Below, piece after piece: positions 11,061 to 21,725 of a stretch of 64,000 nucleotides of DNA. A program made the position numbers and the translations under genes. Position 1 is the first letter of the stretch, and every line of letters begins with the position of its first letter. The notes under the pieces are model-generated. The model was given only the letters and a program-made list of their open reading frames with translations. It had not been told where the DNA came from and did no database searches. Origin of the DNA: Hofstenia miamia (lineage: Eukaryota > Xenacoelomorpha > Acoela); assembly GCA_004352715.1 (NCBI GenBank), contig SCFE01000025.1:1217668-1281667 (forward strand), read 5' to 3'.

Positions 11061-11254
11061 ACAAATTTAAAATAAGCTGCAAAACATCTAGCAGAATGGG
11101 AATAAGATCAAAGAAAAGATGATTAAAAATATTGCAATCAAATCAATTAGAATAATTTAGATTTAGTTGTATTATGCAACCAAGAAACAACATGTGTCAA
11201 AAAAGAGAGATTAGTATCAGCCTATAAAAATGCAAAATCGCTTCCATTATTTTT
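11061..11254. other. Degraded junction between the two LTR families
   Basis: AT-rich sequence after the gag remnant and before the family 2 repeat. I see no gene, repeat or target-site duplication in it. Confidence 0.5.
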
Positions 11255-11949
11255 AGCCGCCATCTTGGCAGACAAAAGGTTTAAATTTGAATCGACAGGT
11301 ACTTTTCTGAATTTACTATAAATAGATTAAAAACATTGTAAGAAGTTGATAAAGAATTTTATTTGGAATTCTTATTTTGTTCTACTATAATGGTTTGAAT
11401 ATTTAATACAATGTTGAGCTAATTGAGTGGTGTTTAGTAGTGATCTGGATCCATCACAGAGAATGATTCTAGGGTCCCTGTGCCAGACCATGAAAGTGCA
11501 CTTAAGTTAGGTGTAGGGGTTTCCTCTCAGTTAGACAACTAGCACTTCTTTAATACATGTACTAGAATAATTGATTGTCAACAAATGGTTGGATCACCAA
11601 AAATAGAGTTTAAGTTGAATTGTGACATGCCTTTAGTATACACTGAGCTAGGTTAGGGTACACATAAACTGTATGGATTGAGCTGAGATGTGGCACTCAA
11701 CCAAATGGAAGAAGTGGTGAAACTGGATGTGGAGATCAGCTTCAGGCAGATGCCCATCAGCAATCACTGGATAGATTACCACATGGCTTCGTCACCTAAA
11801 TAGTGAATGGTTAACTCTAGTTTACATAAGTTAACAGAAGCAACAAGTCAAGCAGTATGTAACAAGTAAATCCTTACCCGCAGTAACACAACTAATGTTA
11901 TACAGTAACAATAGATATATAGTGACAATGCCTGGTAGAGGATATTACA
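11255..11949 (+). mobile_element. Family 2 LTR, first copy
   Basis: It shares AGCCGCCATCTTGGCAGA and all following sequence with the copy at 16,185, and ends GGATATTACA before a primer site. It is 218 bp shorter than the second copy because of an internal deletion near 11,595. The start GCCGCCATCTTGG matches the YY1/pleiohomeotic consensus, and TATAAATAG follows near 11,319. The 3' end TTACA would pair with TGTAA at 11,337, so the true LTR may start there rather than at 11,255. Confidence 0.75.
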
Positions 11950-11956
11950 TGGCGAC
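11950..11956 (+). promoter_or_regulatory. Primer-binding site start, cut by assembly gap
   Basis: TGGCGAC follows the LTR end directly and is identical to the start of the primer site at 17,098. The rest is in the N-run. Confidence 0.7.
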
Positions 11957-12513
11957 NNNNNNNNNNNNNNNNNNNNNNNNNNNNNNNNNNNNNNNNNNNN
12001 NNNNNNNNNNNNNNNNNNNNNNNNNNNNNNNNNNNNNNNNNNNNNNNNNNNNNNNNNNNNNNNNNNNNNNNNNNNNNNNNNNNNNNNNNNNNNNNNNNNN
12101 NNNNNNNNNNNNNNNNNNNNNNNNNNNNNNNNNNNNNNNNNNNNNNNNNNNNNNNNNNNNNNNNNNNNNNNNNNNNNNNNNNNNNNNNNNNNNNNNNNNN
12201 NNNNNNNNNNNNNNNNNNNNNNNNNNNNNNNNNNNNNNNNNNNNNNNNNNNNNNNNNNNNNNNNNNNNNNNNNNNNNNNNNNNNNNNNNNNNNNNNNNNN
12301 NNNNNNNNNNNNNNNNNNNNNNNNNNNNNNNNNNNNNNNNNNNNNNNNNNNNNNNNNNNNNNNNNNNNNNNNNNNNNNNNNNNNNNNNNNNNNNNNNNNN
12401 NNNNNNNNNNNNNNNNNNNNNNNNNNNNNNNNNNNNNNNNNNNNNNNNNNNNNNNNNNNNNNNNNNNNNNNNNNNNNNNNNNNNNNNNNNNNNNNNNNNN
12501 NNNNNNNNNNNNN
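11957..12513. other. Assembly gap (557 N)
   Basis: Undetermined bases. The flanks match 17,103 and 17,595, so the missing part probably resembles the gag start present at 17,104-17,594 (491 bp). Confidence 0.95.
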
Positions 12514-13876
12514 AAACAATACTGAGTGGAATCAGATTAAACATGGAGATGCGGCTAGATGAACAAAGCCAATTATTCCAAAATGAGATCAAAACCCTCA
12601 CCCACCAATTATCAGAGTCCAATAAAAGTTTTCTAGAACAAAACCAACAATGGCAAGAGAGAAATCAAGAACTGGAAAAAACAAACAGGCAACTAATCAA
12701 GGACAATGATCTACAGGCGGGAGAACTAGAACAGCTGAAAGACAAATTAAGACTATTACAGCCGACAGAAGAGGAAAATAGGAGTAGCATGTGAACCCAT
12801 GAAATAGAATTTCACTCCAGAAAGGAAAGTGAACTGCAAGCACCGCATATACTGGCCCACAAAGAAGTGACATATGAGGAATCAGATGAAGACTCAGACT
12901 TTGAGAAACAGAAAATCATTAACAAAATCACAAAAGCAGTGACTACACAACTGCAAGAAGAAGATACCATAAAAAACCACAGGAAACCTAAGTATGAAGA
13001 CTCAATCCTACCACAATTAACAACCAGTGATATGATACCTTGCAAGGCAACCCTACATAAATTTAATGGAAGGGTAGACAGTTATTTTATAACATTTGCT
13101 GAATAGCTACAAATGCATGAATTAACAATGGCGGAGCGTAAAGTGAGCCAACAGGCAGCAGTGGCAAGACTCCCATTATTCTTAACAGGGGCAGCTTCCC
13201 AACACTTCTTGCTCCTAGATGCAGAAACAAAAAGAAACTACCAATTACTAATCAGAGATTTTATGAATTACTACAAGAACAAAAGCTTTAAAAATCAATA
13301 CCAAATTATTCTAAACATGACAAAGATGAGAAAAACTGATGACATTCGAAATTACATGCAACAGTTTAATGATTGTTAATGCTCAGTTCAAGAGAAAACA
13401 AATATTCTAAATATGATTTGTTCTCACACATTTGCAAGGGGATGCCTGAAAGCATCAGAACACAGTTCAAAATCAAATGTGATGTTGATGATAAGTTGGA
13501 AAGAATGATTAGAAAGGTGGTCAACATACAAGCAACCATTGATAACAATGCCTGGATATATGAAAAGGCAGCATGGCATAGAGAGGGACCAACCTGGAGA
13601 AACAACCTCAAACCACGCATCCCGAATAAAGCCTACATGGAAATAAAACACGAAAAGATAATAAAAGTGAAAGGGAAAGACGGGAAGACTAGAAAAGTAA
13701 AGGAGAAAGACGTCAAGTGTTACAGTTGTGGACAGAAAGGACATAAAAAACCAGACTGCCCAAAACAGATAAATGTAATTGGGGATGAAGAAGCTTACTA
13801 TGACGAAGAGGATGTACTACAAACAGAAGACAAAATCAACAAAGTATTGCCAACCAACAAGGAGTCAGAAAACTAA
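12514..13876 (+). pseudogene. Gag with zinc knuckle, family 2 element
   Basis: This is a retrotransposon Gag. From 12,514 it has a long coiled coil rich in Q, E, N and L (RLDEQSQLFQNEIKTLTHQL). A TGA near 12,792 interrupts it, then an acidic stretch (EESDEDSDFEKQ) and a capsid-like region (ATLHKFNGRVDSYFITFAE, TAG near 13,104, then the 13,113-13,379 frame) follow. A frameshift near 13,380 leads to DLFSHICKGMPESIRT. A CCHC nucleocapsid knuckle with spacing C-x2-C-x4-H-x4-C (CYSCGQKGHKKPDC) lies near 13,717-13,758. Ends at TAA 13,876. Confidence 0.85.
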
Positions 13877-13911
13877 GTAGAGCACTGACTCATAACAACT
13901 GTGCATCAATA

Positions 13912-14442
13912 ATGATCCTGACAAACCTCAACACAATGAATATAATAATAATAACTATTAATGGAGTAATGACAAAAGCAACAATCAACACAGGAGCAGC
14001 AACCTTCATAATTACTGATGAATGCACTATGAAGTTAGGATTCAAACAGGAAGACTTGAACAGTTGCAATAAGAGACTAATTAAGGCATCAGGAGATTAT
14101 ATTGATATGAAAGGAATGATAAATGTAGTACAAATGAGAATCGCAAATACAACATTTGAACAATCTTTGGTGGTGGTGGACACACACAATAACCCGTTGC
14201 CATACAAAGTCATATTAGGCAATGATTTTTTGACAAAAAATGGATGTGTTATTAACTATGCCAACAGAACCATAAAGGTAAGAGAAGAACAGATGGAGAT
14301 TGAAGAAGAACAAGGGAAGCAGAAAATAATTAGATTTCAACTGCAAGAAGATATCCACCTACAGCCACATCAATGGAAGATGCACACAATTGAGACAGAG
14401 GACATAATGCTGTATGACAACAAAGGCATCACCACCAAATGA
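13912..14442 (+). pseudogene. Retropepsin-like aspartic protease, family 2, catalytic Asp lost
   Basis: This would be the protease that matures the element polyprotein. The active-site loop reads INTGAATFIITDE where a D-T/S-G-A motif is expected, so the catalytic aspartate has become asparagine. The flap-side ILGNDFL motif, corresponding to ILG-x-D/N in retropepsins, is present around 14,213. The frame ends at a TGA (14440-14442). A conserved coil then leads toward reverse transcriptase. It cannot be active as shown. Confidence 0.8.
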
Positions 14443-14609
14443 GTATCGATGCCATCTAGTGTCTGTACAATAAAACATGGAAAAGGAAGAATACTGATCC
14501 TTAACACTATGAACTGGAACGTTAACCTGAAGAGATCTCAAGTAAGAATATACAGGAAATACATCAAGTCCAACATCAGACTCATGATGGGCTATACAAA
14601 TGGATATAT

Positions 14610-14918
14610 ATGGCGTTAATACTCTGTAAAGCACCAGCAACCTTTCAGAGGTACATGAAGAAGGTACTAAAGAATAAGACACATAGAATGGAGGAAGGGG
14701 TCAACACCTATATAGATGACATCATAGTGACAAGCAACACAATCCAAGAAAGTCTGGAGAAATTGGAGAGAATGTTGACAATCTTGGAAAATGCGGGACT
14801 TCAGATTGGTGGAAAGAAGGACGACATTATCAAAGAAAAAATAGTGTTCCTAAGAAGAATGATAGAAAAGGGAAGAATATGCATGAAGGACAACGCCAGA
14901 GAAATGATCCGGAAATAG
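14610..14918 (+). pseudogene. Reverse transcriptase palm fragment, family 2
   Basis: It contains LCKAPATFQRYMKKVL and the catalytic YIDDI (around 14,710), both hallmarks of Ty3/gypsy reverse transcriptase, then the thumb-like LENAGLQIGGKKDDI. The fingers and first catalytic aspartate are absent upstream. The frame ends in TAG, followed in another frame by IQRIMGFFNYY, the usual connection motif. Confidence 0.85.
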
Positions 14919-14988
14919 AAAAGCCAAACAATAAAAAAGACATACAGAGGATCATGGGATTTTTCAATTATTATTCATTTGGAAGGCA

Positions 14989-16116
14989 ATGGGAGACCAT
15001 GATGGAGCAAGTAATTTGCATGGTCGATTCAAGGACTTGCAAATGAAAATGGATAGTACTCCACATGGCCAACTCAAGGGTGAGTGGACGAACACCATCA
15101 AAGTCGTGAGTACTCCCAAAAGCCAACTCAAGGGCATTGGGACAAAAGCAGAAGAGGAAGACACATATAGAACACCCGAAATAAATAATGAAGACTACCC
15201 ACATATAGAAGAATGGGAGATCACGCAACTGATGATACTGTTAAAAAAACATAAACGTATATTCAACTATGGAGAAATAAGCATAGGGCAGGCAGTGGGT
15301 CAGAAGCATAGAATAGTCACAACAACAGACAAACCAATCAAGCTGCCAGTCAGAAGGGTTCCCGAAAAAGAACTGGTGAAACTACCATCCCTCAACACAC
15401 CAGACTATAACAAACAATTCATATTAGATTGTGACGCGAGCAAAGTAGCAATCAGAGCAACATTGGGACAAATGAAAAACTGGAAAGAAGTACCCATTCA
15501 GTTTTTCAGTCGCAAACTGAGAGCAAGTGAAGAAAACTACAGCTCTACTAAGGTAGAGATGCTCACATTGATTGAGAGTATCAAGAAATTTCGACATTTC
15601 CTCATAGGTAGAGAATTTAGAGTATGAACAGACAACAGCAGATTGGCCTGGATAAAAGAGTTCTCCAGGGATAAGTCTGGAGTAGTGTCATGGTGGATCA
15701 AATACTTAAATGAGTTCACATTCACGATCAAACATAGGAAAGGCACACTGCATAACAATGCGGACTTCTGGATATCACTGCTGGAATACCAGAGAGACGC
15801 AGCAAAAACAGATGGAGAGAAGAAACAATTCCAGTTCTTGCCACACACTGAGTATGAAGGACTGCCAGAGATAAAAGTGGATAAGAAAGGCCAGGTGGTA
15901 CTACCAATACTAATGAGGGAAGAGATATCTGAACAAGAAATAGCAGATAAAAAAAGAGATGACATAATCCTTGGTGAAATCATAAAAAAGATAGGAGAAC
16001 CTCAGACAATACTATCCAAAATAACTGCAGGATATTATGAACACTACAAATGGAAAATTAACAAGAACGGATTACTATATGTTGAAGCCAGCAATAACCA
16101 GATTGTGATTCTTTGA
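14989..16116 (+). pseudogene. RT leader fused to RNase H, family 2 (rearranged pol)
   Basis: The segment around 15,200-15,365 (LLKKHKRIF..., then HRIVTTTDKPIKLPVRRVP) is the N-terminal leader of gypsy reverse transcriptase, which should precede the palm but here follows it. It joins directly to RNase H: FILDCDASKVAIRATLGQ (catalytic D), SSTKVEMLTLIESIKKFRHF (catalytic E) and TDNSRLAW (catalytic D). A TGA at 15625-15627 sits just before that TDN, where arginine or a similar residue is expected. The frame then runs to a TGA at 16114-16116. Pol is scrambled and non-functional. Confidence 0.85.
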
Positions 16117-16184
16117 AAGAGAACTGATAAGAAAAATACATGAGAAGGGTCATCTGGGAATTAAACAGACAGAGAAGACTTTCA
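16117..16184 (+). pseudogene. Integrase zinc-finger start, truncated
   Basis: After the TGA the frame continues as IRKIHEKGHLGIKQTEKTFK, the beginning of the H-H-C-C zinc domain of integrase. It is cut at 16,184 by the next LTR; the remaining integrase is missing. Confidence 0.7.
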
Positions 16185-17097
16185 AGCCGCCATCTTGGCA
16201 GACGAAAGGTTTAAATTTGAATCGACAGGTACTTTTCTGAATTTACTATAAATAGATTAAAAACATTGTAAGAAGTTGATAAAGAATTTTATTCAGAATT
16301 CTTATTTTGTTCTACTATAACGGTTTGAATATTTAATACAATGTTGAGCTAATTGAGTGGTGTTTAGTAGTGGTCTGGATCCATCACAGAGAACGATTCT
16401 AGATTCCCTGTGCCAGACCACGAAAGTGCACTTAAGTTAGGTGCAGGGGTTTTCTCTCAGTTAGCCGACTAGCACTTCTTTACTACATGTACTAGAATAA
16501 TTGATTGTCAAGAAATGGTTGGATGCCCGAAACCTAGGAAATATATTAATACTATTTTAGATCTGAATTAATGACCTATAAATGACTGATAAAGTGACTG
16601 TACATGTATTAAATTATAAATGTAAGTTAGGAAGTTGTTCGAAACTAATATATTTAGAAATGCCAATATATTCCAGTAATGGCTACATGTAATGTCAAAT
16701 GAACAGCTAGTAACAAGTCAGGTTGTGAATAGATAGAACACTTTTACAAAATAGAGTTTAAGTCGAATTGTGCCATGCCTTGAGTATACACTGAGCTAGG
16801 TTAGGGTACACATAAACTGTATGAATTGAGCTGAGATGTGGCACTCAACCAAATGGAGGAAGTGGTGAAACTGGATGTGGAGATCAGCTTCAGGCAGATG
16901 CCCATCAGCAATCACTGGATAGATTACCACATGGCTTCGTCACCTAAATAGTGAATGGTTAACTCTAGTTTACATAAGTTAACAGAAGCAACAAGTCAAG
17001 CAGTATGTAACAAGTAAATCCTTACCCGCAGTAACACAACTAATGTTATACAGTAACAATAGATATATAGTGACAATGCCTGGTAGAGGATATTACA
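16185..17097 (+). mobile_element. Family 2 LTR, second copy (full length)
   Basis: This is a direct repeat of 11,255-11,949 with an extra 218 bp in the middle (about 16,527-16,745) that the first copy has lost. It ends GGATATTACA at 17,097. The upstream junction with truncated integrase falls at the same base of the repeat as in the first copy. TATAAATAG lies near 16,249 and a TGTAA that could pair with the TTACA end is at 16,267. Confidence 0.8.
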
Positions 17098-17112
17098 TGG
17101 CGACTGTGACAG
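17098..17112 (+). promoter_or_regulatory. Primer-binding site, tRNA-Arg type
   Basis: TGGCGACTGTGACAG directly follows the LTR. It matches, at 14 of 15 positions, the complement of the 3' end of an animal tRNA-Arg (…CTGTCACGGTCGCCA), so this family probably primes with tRNA-Arg, unlike family 1. Confidence 0.7.
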
Positions 17113-17881
17113 CCAAGAACAGCAACTCTAAAGAAGAAACATTCAGTGGAACTACCTGCAGAAAACAACAAAAGCTACAAGTGAAAGTGGAAACAAGCAA
17201 CAAACAGTTACATGGAAAAACAACTAGTCAATAGAGAGAGATACCCAAAACCAAACAGAAGCACGTCACCAGGATCCTGGAATCGCAATCAAGAGGATGG
17301 AAGACCACTACAAACCAGAAAGAAAAAATGACAAAAGGAAAAAAAGGAAGCGCAAAGAAAACTGCAATTAAGGCAGTGACTCCCAGAACTATACAATCAT
17401 CAGCATACTTTGGTGAAAACTCAGCCACAGACACAGAATTGCAATCCCTCAGTTCACCCCCAGAAACAAACAACCCAGATACAAACCCACCAGACATAAT
17501 GGATATGCTAAGGAAGAGCCAGGAAAATGAGCCACTCCTAAAAAATGAAATAGAACAATTAACCAAGAAAGTCAAAGAAATGGAATGACAAAACGAAACA
17601 ATACTGAGTGGAATCAGATTAAACATGGAGATGCGGCTAGATGAACAAAGCCAATTATTCCAAAACGAGATCAAAACCCTCACCCACCAATTATCAGAGT
17701 CCAATAAAAGGTTTCTAGAACAAAACCAACAATGGCAAGAGAGAAATCAAGAACTGGAAAAAACAAACAGGCAACTAATCAAGGACAATGATCTACAGGC
17801 GGGAGAACTAGAACAGCTGAAAGACAAATTAAGACTATTACAGCAGACAGAAGAGGAAAATAGGAGTAGCATGTGAACCCA
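17113..17881 (+). pseudogene. Gag N-terminal region, second family 2 copy
   Basis: Frame 17,328-17,876 gives a basic start (TKGKKGSAKKTAIKAV), a Ser/Pro-rich linker, then the same coiled coil as at 12,514-12,795, with only a few base differences from it by eye. It is broken by TGA at 17586-17588 and ends at a TGA near 17,876, the same site as in the first copy. The sequence jumps to the LTR tail at 17,886, so everything from mid-gag through pol is deleted. Confidence 0.75.
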
Positions 17882-17885
17882 TGAA

Positions 17886-17919
17886 ATATATAGTGACAAT
17901 GCCTGTAGAGGATATTACA
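17886..17919 (+). mobile_element. Family 2 LTR 3' tail (34 bp), right end of array
   Basis: ATATATAGTGACAATGCC and GGATATTACA repeat the last 34-35 bp of the LTR, less one G. This marks the right boundary of the tandem element array; host DNA begins at 17,920. Confidence 0.75.
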
Positions 17920-18600
17920 ATTGGATTGCTGAACATCTTTGTTGATTGTTAATTATTCTCCATCAGATCCAATTCCTATAATTTAATATAAGGATGTTTC
18001 CTTATTACGTTTTCTTTGTTTCAATAGTATTTAGATTGGATATGTTTTCTTGATTTTATGCTATAAATAATTTTCAAACCGTTAAGTTTCCCACATTTTA
18101 TATAATAAATAATTCTGAGATGTCCTTACTAGATCCAGAGGTTGGTGTTGTATGAGAAAAGTAGGTTCAGTTACTATAGCAATGTGTTCTTCATTCAAAT
18201 TCTAGTGGTTGCACTTGCCATCTGCTTCTAGTACTCTTTTCATTGTTTTATCTTTCTACCATTAAAATGAATTCCTTGTAACGACTCTAATTGAAGCTTA
18301 TTTCCTATTTTGCTGTGTTTTCATCAAATCTGGCTGTGAAGAATGAATTTTGAATGATCCTGTGAAAATATGATATCAAGATCATTGAGACCTGACAATG
18401 CTAAAACTGTAGCTGATCTTTCAGTTATGTCTGTTCAGTTTCAGCCACAAGCTTCAGTGAGAGAAGGTAAAGCTAATGACATATGCTGAGTTGATTTTTG
18501 AGCTTATTTTGGGGTCATTAGTGACTTGAAGTATTTTGGGAACCTGATGTTCACTATCATTTTCATCATCTGTAGCACTATTGTTTAGTTAATGATCAGT
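17920..18600. other. Sequence without recognisable gene
   Basis: AT-rich DNA to the right of the LTR pile-up. I see no coding potential or repeat structure. Confidence 0.5.
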
Positions 18601-18629
18601 CCCAACATATACTGAAAACCTTGATTTTG

Positions 18630-18900
18630 TATGTGCAATATTATGTAAAATATCTTATGGATGCTCCATTTGGGAAGAGATTAACAAGCAAAGTGTGAAA
18701 AGAATTGATATATTGCAGAGAAAGGCGGCAAGAATTGTAATCATTTATAAATGATTCCAATGGTAAACATCTTTTATGTTCTTTCATGCCCGTTAGAACC
18801 AACTATGCAGAAAATAAATTGCGCAGCAGACATGCGACTGGTAGAGCATCAGTCAGCTTATTCCCACACAGATACTTGGGATTTTACTGAAGATTCATTT
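18630..18900 (+). pseudogene. LINE reverse-transcriptase C-terminal fragment
   Basis: The frame reads ISYGCSIWEEINKQSVKRID and then LQRKAARIV, the typical tail of Jockey/CR1-like reverse transcriptase (a Y-G-x-x-I-W motif followed by Q-R-K-A-x-R-I). Stops and frame changes follow. Short and old; the clade is uncertain. Confidence 0.45.
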
Positions 18901-19539
18901 GGGTTATATTTTTTATTTTAGATGGTAATCTATAATTCAGTAAAAGTTCTTATCTTAGTTTATTCTTGCTCTTCTTCACTCATGTCTGCAAAAAAAATAT
19001 TTTGTCAGTCAGCCATTAGTTCGGATAGAACTTGAACCGCCAAAAAATAATGAAGATAAATTGAAGGAAATTGTTACCTAATTATGATGGGCGTGAGCAG
19101 TTGACATTGGTAAGATGTGTTGGAAATACTCATGAAAATTATTGGCACATACTCTGGAATGAAAAATACTTGTACAAACAATTAGTAAGCAGGGCACTGC
19201 TGCAAAATACGGAAACTGATTATAGTTTAATTGAATTAGCAGACCTAAAGTGGGTGATCTAGAAATGTTTGGATTTCAAAATAATTTTGCTAGAATGTTC
19301 TTATAGTAAATTGTCACATTTTCCAAAACGTGGCTAATAAAATGTAGAAAGTTGATTTGTTTACTCAATCCTACTGTACAACATGGAACTAATGAAGTGT
19401 ATAATTATGCCGATCTACTACACTCAGGAAGAAATTCTATTCTATAACCGACATTTTTTTAAAAAATATGCCTTGAGATCCCATGATCCAGCAGGTGGTC
19501 TCATCTTGATATAATGGCAAACGAGTGCTAGTTTCAAAG
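18901..19539. other. Sequence without recognisable gene
   Basis: A 63-codon open frame at 19,071-19,262 resembles nothing I know and is probably chance. Confidence 0.4.
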
Positions 19540-20250
19540 TAATAATAATAATAATAATATTTATTTAATTTTTGTTTTTTTACAAATCAAGTGATTAACA
19601 CTTATGAAGAATTAAAACAATAAATATAAATTAACTTGGTTCTGAAAAAATACTTTGTCTTGGTTTCAAAAGTTTATTGTCCTTGATGATATAAATAGTT
19701 GGTTTTCATTGTTCAATAGCTGTTATAGCTTATAGACTTTGTCCTATAATTTGATAAGTAGTTGGATCTTCTTCGTTTTAGTGAAATTTTTAATGATTTT
19801 TTAAATTTATTGAAATTTCGTTCTTCTTTAATATCTGGAGGGAGTTTGTTCCATAAATCAATTGTAAAATTAGTAAATGATTTTTCAAAGATTTTCTTTT
19901 TAAATTTGATTTTTTGATAAGTGTTAGTTCGCTTGTGTATATTTTTCTGTAATTCTACTGAAGGTCTTTTCCAAAACAGTAAGAGGCAATTTAATTTTAA
20001 TAGGTATTCTAATGATTCGATATTATGTTTTTCTAATATTTTACTTTGATCGTTTTTACTAGAGATTGTATTAATTGCCCAATTAAAAACTTTCTTAAGT
20101 TTTTTAAATATTTTCTTGGTAACATTGGTAAATAAAAAAGAATATGAAAAATGCGACAGTATAAGAGATCTTAGTAGTACAATTCTCCAATTCATTGGTA
20201 ATATATGTATGCGCCGGAAAACAACCAGAAAATGTCATAGAGTTGTAAAG
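19540..20250 (-). mobile_element. LINE 3' end with RT tail and (TTA)n terminus
   Basis: On the minus strand, 20,195-19,713 encodes 160 residues like the C-terminal end of CR1/Jockey-type reverse transcriptases, including FTNFTIDLWNKLPPDIKEE and a final FKKSLK helix. The upstream ILPMNWRIVLLRSLILSHF is also typical. The 3' untranslated part ends in (TTA)n at 19,560-19,540, as expected of LINEs with microsatellite tails. It is 5' truncated, as most LINE copies are. Confidence 0.7.
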
Positions 20251-21599
20251 ATAGTCGAAAAGCAAAAAATTCTTTAAATTTGTATTTCATTTGTTGATCT
20301 AAAATTTTATTTAGTTCGTTAAGACTTCTGAAGATAATAGTTTCTTATTACTCGTATTTTACGGGTAAGAAAAATTTGGTACAAAATTAAACTCTTTGAA
20401 CTCCTTCTCGTATATCAAAAAGGACTTGCGGAACCACTAATTTTCAAAAGTTTCGATCACATGCATTGTTGAGCATTGAACTGTATGGGATCAACGCGTT
20501 ATACAATCCACTTTGAAACAATAATGTACTGCTTAGTAATATGCCCATTGTAGTGGCTTTGTATACTACTACCAGAATCGAAAAGTTTTTTGACTAACTA
20601 AGCCATCTTAAATAACATTTTTAGTTTTGTCTTATATTGACAATTTTTTAGATAAAGCCTGCAACAAAACTGGAATTTGTATTCCTTTATATAGTTAATT
20701 CTGGAATCGAATGCTACGAATATGAAGGGTGTTCATTAGTCTCTTTTGCATTGGCACCATAAGTTTAAAAACTTATATAAGCAGAACATAACTCATATAC
20801 AGCTTTTTCAAATGAATGTGTTTTCGGAAAATTTACTTGTTTTTGCTTCTAACTCTTACAACTAATAAACGGCTATCAAAATGAGCCAAGATTTCTATAA
20901 TCTGCATATAGTTTAACTTGAAAATCTTGGCGAATGTTAACTGATTCATTATAACTCAAATTGGATAATTCTTTTTAGTTTTTATAATTTTCTTCGGAAA
21001 ATGCAATTTCGTATCATACTAAAGTTGTCTAAATATACTCGATTAATAAAAATGAATTCACACAAATTGTAAATAGAGACTACAATTATTTGTTCTATGC
21101 GTAATCTAAATTACCTAAAACATTAATTTTATAGAAAATACCTCATTAAGCTATAACAATGAAAGAACAACCAGAAGTATGATTCACTTTAAATTATCCA
21201 CATTAATTTTAACAACTTTGCTTTAAATTTTTACAAAATTTCTAAATCTACAATATAAATCGGTAACAGTGTGAAATGCGATTTAAAGTTGGTACAATGA
21301 ATTTACCGAACTGCAAATTACAAATAATTAGCAAAATAAACATTAAGATGGCATTAAAGCGCAAAGATTGTAAATTAACTAAACACGAAAATAATAAACA
21401 ACAAATATGAAATAACTATACAACATAAAATGTCTGAAATTAGACTATATACAAATAAATGTAATTTATAAACCAATATGTACAAAGACGTGAAATTGTA
21501 CAATATCGCTCAAAACATACATAAAATCCCAAAATAATACAAATTTCAAAATAATATCTATTGCATATTTTTAGTGAGAAGGCAATGAGACTATGCAAA
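20251..21599. other. Region downstream of the PTBP stop; probable 3' UTR and flank
   Basis: AT-rich. The 3' UTR of the minus-strand gene must begin at 21,599, but I could not place a convincing AATAAA signal on that strand. Confidence 0.4.
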
Positions 21600-21725
21600 T
21601 TAATCACCATCATTCGAGAGTTGGGAAGCAAAAGTTGAGCCGTTTGTGATTGTAGAATTCATTTGGGTTTTTGAAAATGAAACACGCAAATGATGATTTT
21701 CCCCGAGTTGATAATTGTGAAGTTC
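21600..21725 (-). CDS. PTBP1: PTBP terminal coding exon
   Basis: 126 bp after [29 protein letters not shown] is the last strand of RRM4 and nearly matches the vertebrate end; a 22-residue Ser/Thr/Asn-rich extension follows, to TAA at 21,602-21,600. Vertebrate PTBP1 ends within a few residues of FSKS. Confidence 0.95.
   Translation of the reverse strand, partial: ELHNYQLGENHHLRVSFSKTQMNSTITNGSTFASQLSNDGD

Noticed and set aside
18826-18880. tRNA A-box-like GACTGGTAGAGCATCAGTCAG
   Set aside because: No B box, no cloverleaf closing stem; the region reads better as a LINE coding fragment.
19071-19262. 63-codon open frame MLPNYDGREQLTLV...
   Set aside because: It uses no convincing start and resembles no known protein; upstream and downstream sequence in frame is closed.
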